Positions 15,401-18,079 of a DNA stretch of 18,079 bases are shown piece after piece. This stretch comes from Akkermansiaceae bacterium UBA1506 (lineage in GTDB: Bacteria > Verrucomicrobiota > Verrucomicrobiia > Verrucomicrobiales > DEV007). Under the pieces are notes generated by a model. That model was not told where the DNA came from. It ran no database searches and saw only the letters and a list, made by a program, of their open reading frames with translations. The stretch's first letter is position 1; every line of letters starts with the position of its first letter. Position numbers and translations under genes: made by a program. The stretch covers positions 1 through 18,079 of the forward strand of contig DCQY01000119.1 in the NCBI GenBank assembly GCA_002323995.1. Reading direction: 5' to 3'.

Positions 15401-17157
15401 CGCAACCCACAACGAACGGAACTGGCTGGCGTAATCGAGTTTACGGGCCGATCTTGGGTCGGAAAAATCGTCAAGGCCGGCTTCGGCGTGAAAGTTTCGG
15501 CCCCCTTGAGCGAGTCAGTATCACAGCTGATCCGGGGAACCTTCGCGTGGTGACTAATCTCCACAAGGCAGGGCTTTGGCAGGGCGAGTCAGATACGGTT
15601 TCAAATTCTGCTCCCGGACGAGCCCATGGACGCATGGCTCAGGTCAGCGTGCGCCGCAGTGGTGGTTTCAGCTCCATGTTCGGTCCAGGAGATGTGGTTC
15701 AATCTGTTGAGGTTTCTCATGGCGACGCCCGACTCGTTGCTGCTTCCAAGAACCCCAGTGAGCACTTTGAGGCGCATCGTGACTATGGAGGTGGCATCAG
15801 TAGTTCGGATGATGATCCGCGGATGTCTCACTCGTTGACGAATTCGGTAGGTAACTCTTACTGGGGGTTCCGTAAGGAGGATGATTACCTGATTATCCCT
15901 GACCTTCCCAAGGTGCGAAACCGTGGGTCATACGCATGGAAAGCACCGCTTCCTTTGGGTGGCGGGGCTAATGGGAATGTGAAGTCAGAAGATGTGCAAC
16001 GCTACGGTGACTTTGACAGTGGCCTCGGCCTCATGACAGACGGTCCCTACATTAATAAGCCGGACGAGGGTAATATCAGTAACCTCATGGGGAAAGTGCA
16101 GCATGAGCTTGATGCCTATTGGGCGACGCTTGGTCGTGAATTGGATATCCCGTATTTTACGTCTTCGTGGCGAGGTGAAGCGGGTGGTGCGGCCTACTTC
16201 TCGCCAAACCGCATTGTATCTGGTCCAGGTGTATTTGGCTCTCTGCCGACCGGTGTGAAAGCTGATGAGCCTTGGCGTACGCTCCTCTTCCGTCCCAACG
16301 TTGTGAGCCCCAAGTATGATTCACACCCGGGCGCGGGACAGAGAGAGGGTGGCAGTGATCCGCCCGACCATGCATTAATGGACTTGTTCTGGATGCCGGT
16401 AGTTGAGCCATACGCAATTAGTGAGCCTCTTTCGACCGCTGGTAAGATCAACATGAACTATCAGATGGCGCCTTTCCTTCACATTGATCGAAACACCGCC
16501 TTGCGTGGAATCATGCGCTCGGAGTTTATGGCGATCCTGCCAAACCGTTTCCACACAGATTATAAGCATCGTTGGGGAAAAGGTCATAGAGAACGTGGCG
16601 GGAACTTTACTCTGGAGCTTCGTTCGCTGAGAAGCGTTGTCCATGAGACTGGCGTGTTTAAGCAGTTCGATGATCGTTTCAATAACGGGGAGGATCTCTT
16701 CAAGTCGGCTACAGAAATTTGTGAAATTCACCTTCCTGCCGTGGAGGTTGCCGATCTCTATGGATTGCCCTCAAGGGCGTCGGCTCAGATCCCAACGGTC
16801 TCAGCAGAAAATATGGGAGCCGGAAGGTTTTGGGATACCATGTCACTGACTAGCGATAACTCGAGGGAGCGACCCTACGCTAACCTTCAGCAGCGCCTGA
16901 CGACGAAGTCCAATACCTTCAAAGTCCACTTTCGAGCTCAGGTGATCAAACAATCGCGCCGCGAGAATGATGCTGAATATGGCGTCTGGCGTCCCGAGTT
17001 GGATACAGTACAGGCAGAGTATCGAGGCTCTTCAATCGTGGAGCGTTTCGTTGATCCTAACCATCCGGATCTCCCCGACTTTGCGACCCAACCGAACCGG
17101 TCTCTTGATGAATTTTATCAGTATCGAGTGGTCAATCCGCGTCGCTTTGCCCCTTGA
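12439..17157 (+). CDS. Verru_Chthon cassette protein A-type giant pseudopilin-like protein
   Basis: A 1572-residue exported protein. The N-terminus is a basic stretch (FSLRRALRTNRKG) and a prepilin-type helix VALVTVLTVMSLTTILVLTFF (residues 20-40), with probable prepilin-peptidase cleavage after Gly19. Position 5 after the cut is Thr, not the usual Glu, as in GspK/PilX-like minor subunits. About residues 265-282 read FAFWADDETTKLNINTH, resembling the aspartate-rich WVDDE...LNINT signature of GspK and of the TIGR02600 family (Verru_Chthon cassette protein A). The remaining 1300 residues are a large soluble extracytoplasmic region, rich in Asn, Gly, Pro and Tyr, with no catalytic motif that I recognise. 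Size, the two pilin-like genes directly downstream in the same orientation, and the verrucomicrobial context support the call. The family's role is unknown; a tip or assembly-initiating subunit of a type II secretion/type IV pilus-like filament is inferred. It starts at ATG 12439 without a Shine-Dalgarno. Confidence 0.88.
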   Translation: MKIAKKFSLRRALRTNRKGVALVTVLTVMSLTTILVLTFFTLASSEHRASKTYSYGLQSQQVAEQAVNMVIAQIREATTVSDNPSNLKVWSSQPGAIRTWNQNGEFDRIFKLYSDDIMKTDNQLGVRADFADIAKWADRPDHFVDLNEPVIRGEKVYYPIVSATASVLPEWPQSGIKDDSGEYDANGVEGFKYDAALVEEGDFGRKAAEIADATDGHVAMPVRWIYQLADGTVGTLEDGGAGSSEYRFVAFSGQGQPSEKNPLVARFAFWADDETTKLNINTHAGGAAWDLPRAGGRLDRDLAQHQPAKNEWQRYPGHPATVHLSPALAPGYLLNPMDNRTREQGRDAMEKLFDVVPRVVPGGSQSGTRKVDKSIPSMANGLIPDTEPLFPSLDDMVMRSDRQPHVYPDNTGTDISESELGDFLERSKFFITAYSRAPEVNLFNLPRVAIWPVYNAERSGEASSDYQRKLTSFDRLIHYCASVGNTAGGERYDYIFKREKADSPTYDYQGIPRNREVYEYLNRLMNQDYPGYGASFASKYSQDQQQILTQIFDYIRSTNIYDDTLYKDRADEAYVINNKNDHLTFTNYRNSRGNQILRGEGLKGHGQVVPIEIDDTKGFGRMYTISSAQVMAICAAQPGFAGEGRFPGIVTEPDENTPIREIEPGNGSYGPVFLNIPPKPSSVLRNEESTWPIWLKDLRQTNPREFEAVWRDYDWNWQLAFLNDDYKSAVLANPTANKFNQSFLNSAGYTAAYKTNPGTPGAVRLADNERMVQAALLFNLFTPSVGWVAINPDMEIDISSNGGMNFTGSDGSYGFLGFEGYGMSSGGTYTWATNWTESVQGARRYGGVLPFQYVLHAPAQVLSKAVSAGGGNNNDKNLSDTWTRGGRGRLTPIDRYYDSLNGGISGNTAWDSLTPDAPKSYTYDLVTVPFKINGNSLNFNGGQVTFEIFPGRDAAEASAPDASPPSSPLQTVELNFDSFNIQAPQFTPQPTTNGTGWRNRVYGPILGRKNRQGRLRRESFGPLERVSITADPGNLRVVTNLHKAGLWQGESDTVSNSAPGRAHGRMAQVSVRRSGGFSSMFGPGDVVQSVEVSHGDARLVAASKNPSEHFEAHRDYGGGISSSDDDPRMSHSLTNSVGNSYWGFRKEDDYLIIPDLPKVRNRGSYAWKAPLPLGGGANGNVKSEDVQRYGDFDSGLGLMTDGPYINKPDEGNISNLMGKVQHELDAYWATLGRELDIPYFTSSWRGEAGGAAYFSPNRIVSGPGVFGSLPTGVKADEPWRTLLFRPNVVSPKYDSHPGAGQREGGSDPPDHALMDLFWMPVVEPYAISEPLSTAGKINMNYQMAPFLHIDRNTALRGIMRSEFMAILPNRFHTDYKHRWGKGHRERGGNFTLELRSLRSVVHETGVFKQFDDRFNNGEDLFKSATEICEIHLPAVEVADLYGLPSRASAQIPTVSAENMGAGRFWDTMSLTSDNSRERPYANLQQRLTTKSNTFKVHFRAQVIKQSRRENDAEYGVWRPELDTVQAEYRGSSIVERFVDPNHPDLPDFATQPNRSLDEFYQYRVVNPRRFAP

Positions 17158-17178
17158 TTATACTCAATATTTCCAGTG

Positions 17179-17787
17179 ATGACGTTTGCAGAAGAAAAAA
17201 AGCGAAACAGTGGGGCCTTCAGTCTCGTTGAGGTAACGATTGCGATGGCAATTGCTGCGGTCGGCATCGTCTCCATTCTAGGTTTGCTACCGCAGGGAAT
17301 GGACACGATGGTGGCGGCCGGTGACGAGGCAATTCAGGCGAGAATCCACCAGCAGTTACTCAACGAAATCCAAATGACTCCCTACAAGGTCGGGTCAACC
17401 AATTCTCCGATTGATGAGTTCGATGGACTAGAGCTTTACTACGACGATCAGGGTGAGGAGATCGGTGATAGCCGCGCCTCGGGTGCTGTTAAAGGAAGTC
17501 AGGAGCATATTTACTCAGCGAGAGTGACGCTGCCTCCGGTTGATGACATGGGTCGCGGCAGCGGCAGCGTCCCAGAGAGCGTCGGCGGTGCTGCATTTAA
17601 TGGGGTAAGCCTTTCCGATGACAATGAATACAACAAATACATCCGCCCTGTGATTATTGAAGTCGCTCTGGCGGGGGCTCTCGGCGAGCAATTTGACTGG
17701 GATGCGGAAAAATTTCGAAAAGCGATTTCGACCTATCAAACCTACATCGTTCAGATGGGCCATGACTTTAGCGCCGCAGCCCCATGA
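17179..17787 (+). CDS. Verru_Chthon cassette protein B-type pseudopilin
   Basis: A 202-residue protein with a short leader (MTFAEEKKRNSGA) and a type IV prepilin helix FSLVEVTIAMAIAAVGIVSI (14-33). Cleavage is expected between Ala13 and Phe14, with Glu18 at position 5 of the mature protein. Ala rather than Gly at -1 is allowed and common in this phylum. The soluble part (about 40-202) resembles the second member of the cassette (TIGR02598) in length and in position after the giant protein A. It starts at ATG 17179; the adjacent GTG at 17176 would add one residue. It lies 21 bases after protein A, and its stop overlaps the next ATG as ATGA. It is probably a minor pseudopilin that assembles with A and C in the inner membrane and periplasm. 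Confidence 0.85.
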   Translation: MTFAEEKKRNSGAFSLVEVTIAMAIAAVGIVSILGLLPQGMDTMVAAGDEAIQARIHQQLLNEIQMTPYKVGSTNSPIDEFDGLELYYDDQGEEIGDSRASGAVKGSQEHIYSARVTLPPVDDMGRGSGSVPESVGGAAFNGVSLSDDNEYNKYIRPVIIEVALAGALGEQFDWDAEKFRKAISTYQTYIVQMGHDFSAAAP

Positions 17788-18079
17788 AGAAACTACCTCG
17801 CAGGTCTAAAAAGGGAAAAAAGCAGTCAGCGTTTTCGTTGATTGAGTTGATGGTCGCCATGGGAATCCTGACGGTCCTGATGTATACCTTGACCATGATG
17901 CTGGATCAGGTCCAGAAAGCTTGGGTTTTCTCAGAGAGCCGTATCGGCCAATTCCGTGAGGCTCGAGTCGCATTTGATCTGATCGCCAAGAATCTTGGGC
18001 AGGCCTCTCTCAATACATACTGGGATCTGGATGATGAAGACGGTGACGGATTGATTGATCGTTATTATCGAACCTCTGA
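17784..18079 (+). CDS. Verru_Chthon cassette protein C-type pseudopilin, N-terminal part cut by window edge
   Basis: 98 codons are visible before the edge, and the frame remains open. There is a very basic leader (MKKLPRRSKKGKKQSA) and a prepilin helix FSLIELMVAMGILTVLMYTL (17-36) with Glu21 at position 5 after the predicted cut at Ala16/Phe17. The following segment REARVAFDLIAKNLGQASLN (59-78) is typical of PulG/GspJ-like pseudopilins. NTYWDLDD (77-84) fits the third cassette member (TIGR02599). Residues 84-92 form a DxDxDGxxD calcium-loop-like motif. Start overlap with gene B (ATGA) indicates translational coupling. The missing C-terminal part prevents a firm length comparison. Confidence 0.82.
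   Translation, partial: MKKLPRRSKKGKKQSAFSLIELMVAMGILTVLMYTLTMMLDQVQKAWVFSESRIGQFREARVAFDLIAKNLGQASLNTYWDLDDEDGDGLIDRYYRTS

Overview
The window looks like chromosomal DNA of a Verrucomicrobiota bacterium. The best indicator is the block at the right end (12439 to the edge). It holds a very large pseudopilin-like protein, then two short proteins with N-terminal pilin-type methylation segments, in the order and style of the 'Verru_Chthon cassette' protein families A, B and C described from Verrucomicrobium/Chthoniobacter-type genomes. Gram-negative envelope genes (a Ton/Tol-like operon and a lipoprotein) fit this. The lineage rests on family recognition only; no rRNA or other marker gene is present.

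Layout. (1) Positions 1-1254, minus strand: a two-gene unit of a YraQ/DUF318-type permease followed by a TIGR03943/DUF1980-type membrane protein. The second gene is cut by the left edge, where it encodes a histidine/aspartate-rich repeat. Both proteins carry His clusters, which suggests metal handling. (2) Positions 1255-1657: a 403-base divergent spacer without a gene, holding a repeated 8-mer and clustered palindromes. (3) Positions 1658-2638: a UDP-glucose 4-epimerase gene. (4) Positions 2740-9256: a tightly packed co-oriented operon encoding a 944-residue secreted TPR protein, a secreted 312-residue protein, an ExbB/TolQ-type proton channel, two different ExbD/TolR-type proteins, and a 360-residue protein with a TonB-like N-terminus. 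That last protein ends in a von Willebrand factor A (vWA) domain where a TonB/TolA C-terminal domain would be expected. The genes overlap or are separated by at most 22 bases, so one transcript is likely. Together they would form a proton-motive-force-driven inner-membrane machine with a vWA effector and periplasmic TPR scaffolds. This is the most interesting system in the window.

(5) Positions 9257-9510: an AT-rich spacer bounded by an 11-base inverted repeat (9336-9346 and 9478-9488), with GTAA beside both ends, like a small non-autonomous element. (6) Positions 9511-12217: a small lipoprotein, prephenate dehydrogenase (tyrA) and EPSP synthase (aroA), the last two being aromatic amino-acid biosynthesis genes. 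The first obvious start of tyrA would delete the front of its dinucleotide-binding motif. A CTG overlapping the lipoprotein stop restores it. (7) Positions 12218-12438: a spacer with a possible promoter and hairpin. (8) Position 12439 to the right edge: the pseudopilin-like cassette; the third gene is truncated by the edge and any cassette D gene would lie beyond it.

No tRNA, rRNA, CRISPR array, transposase or phage gene was seen.
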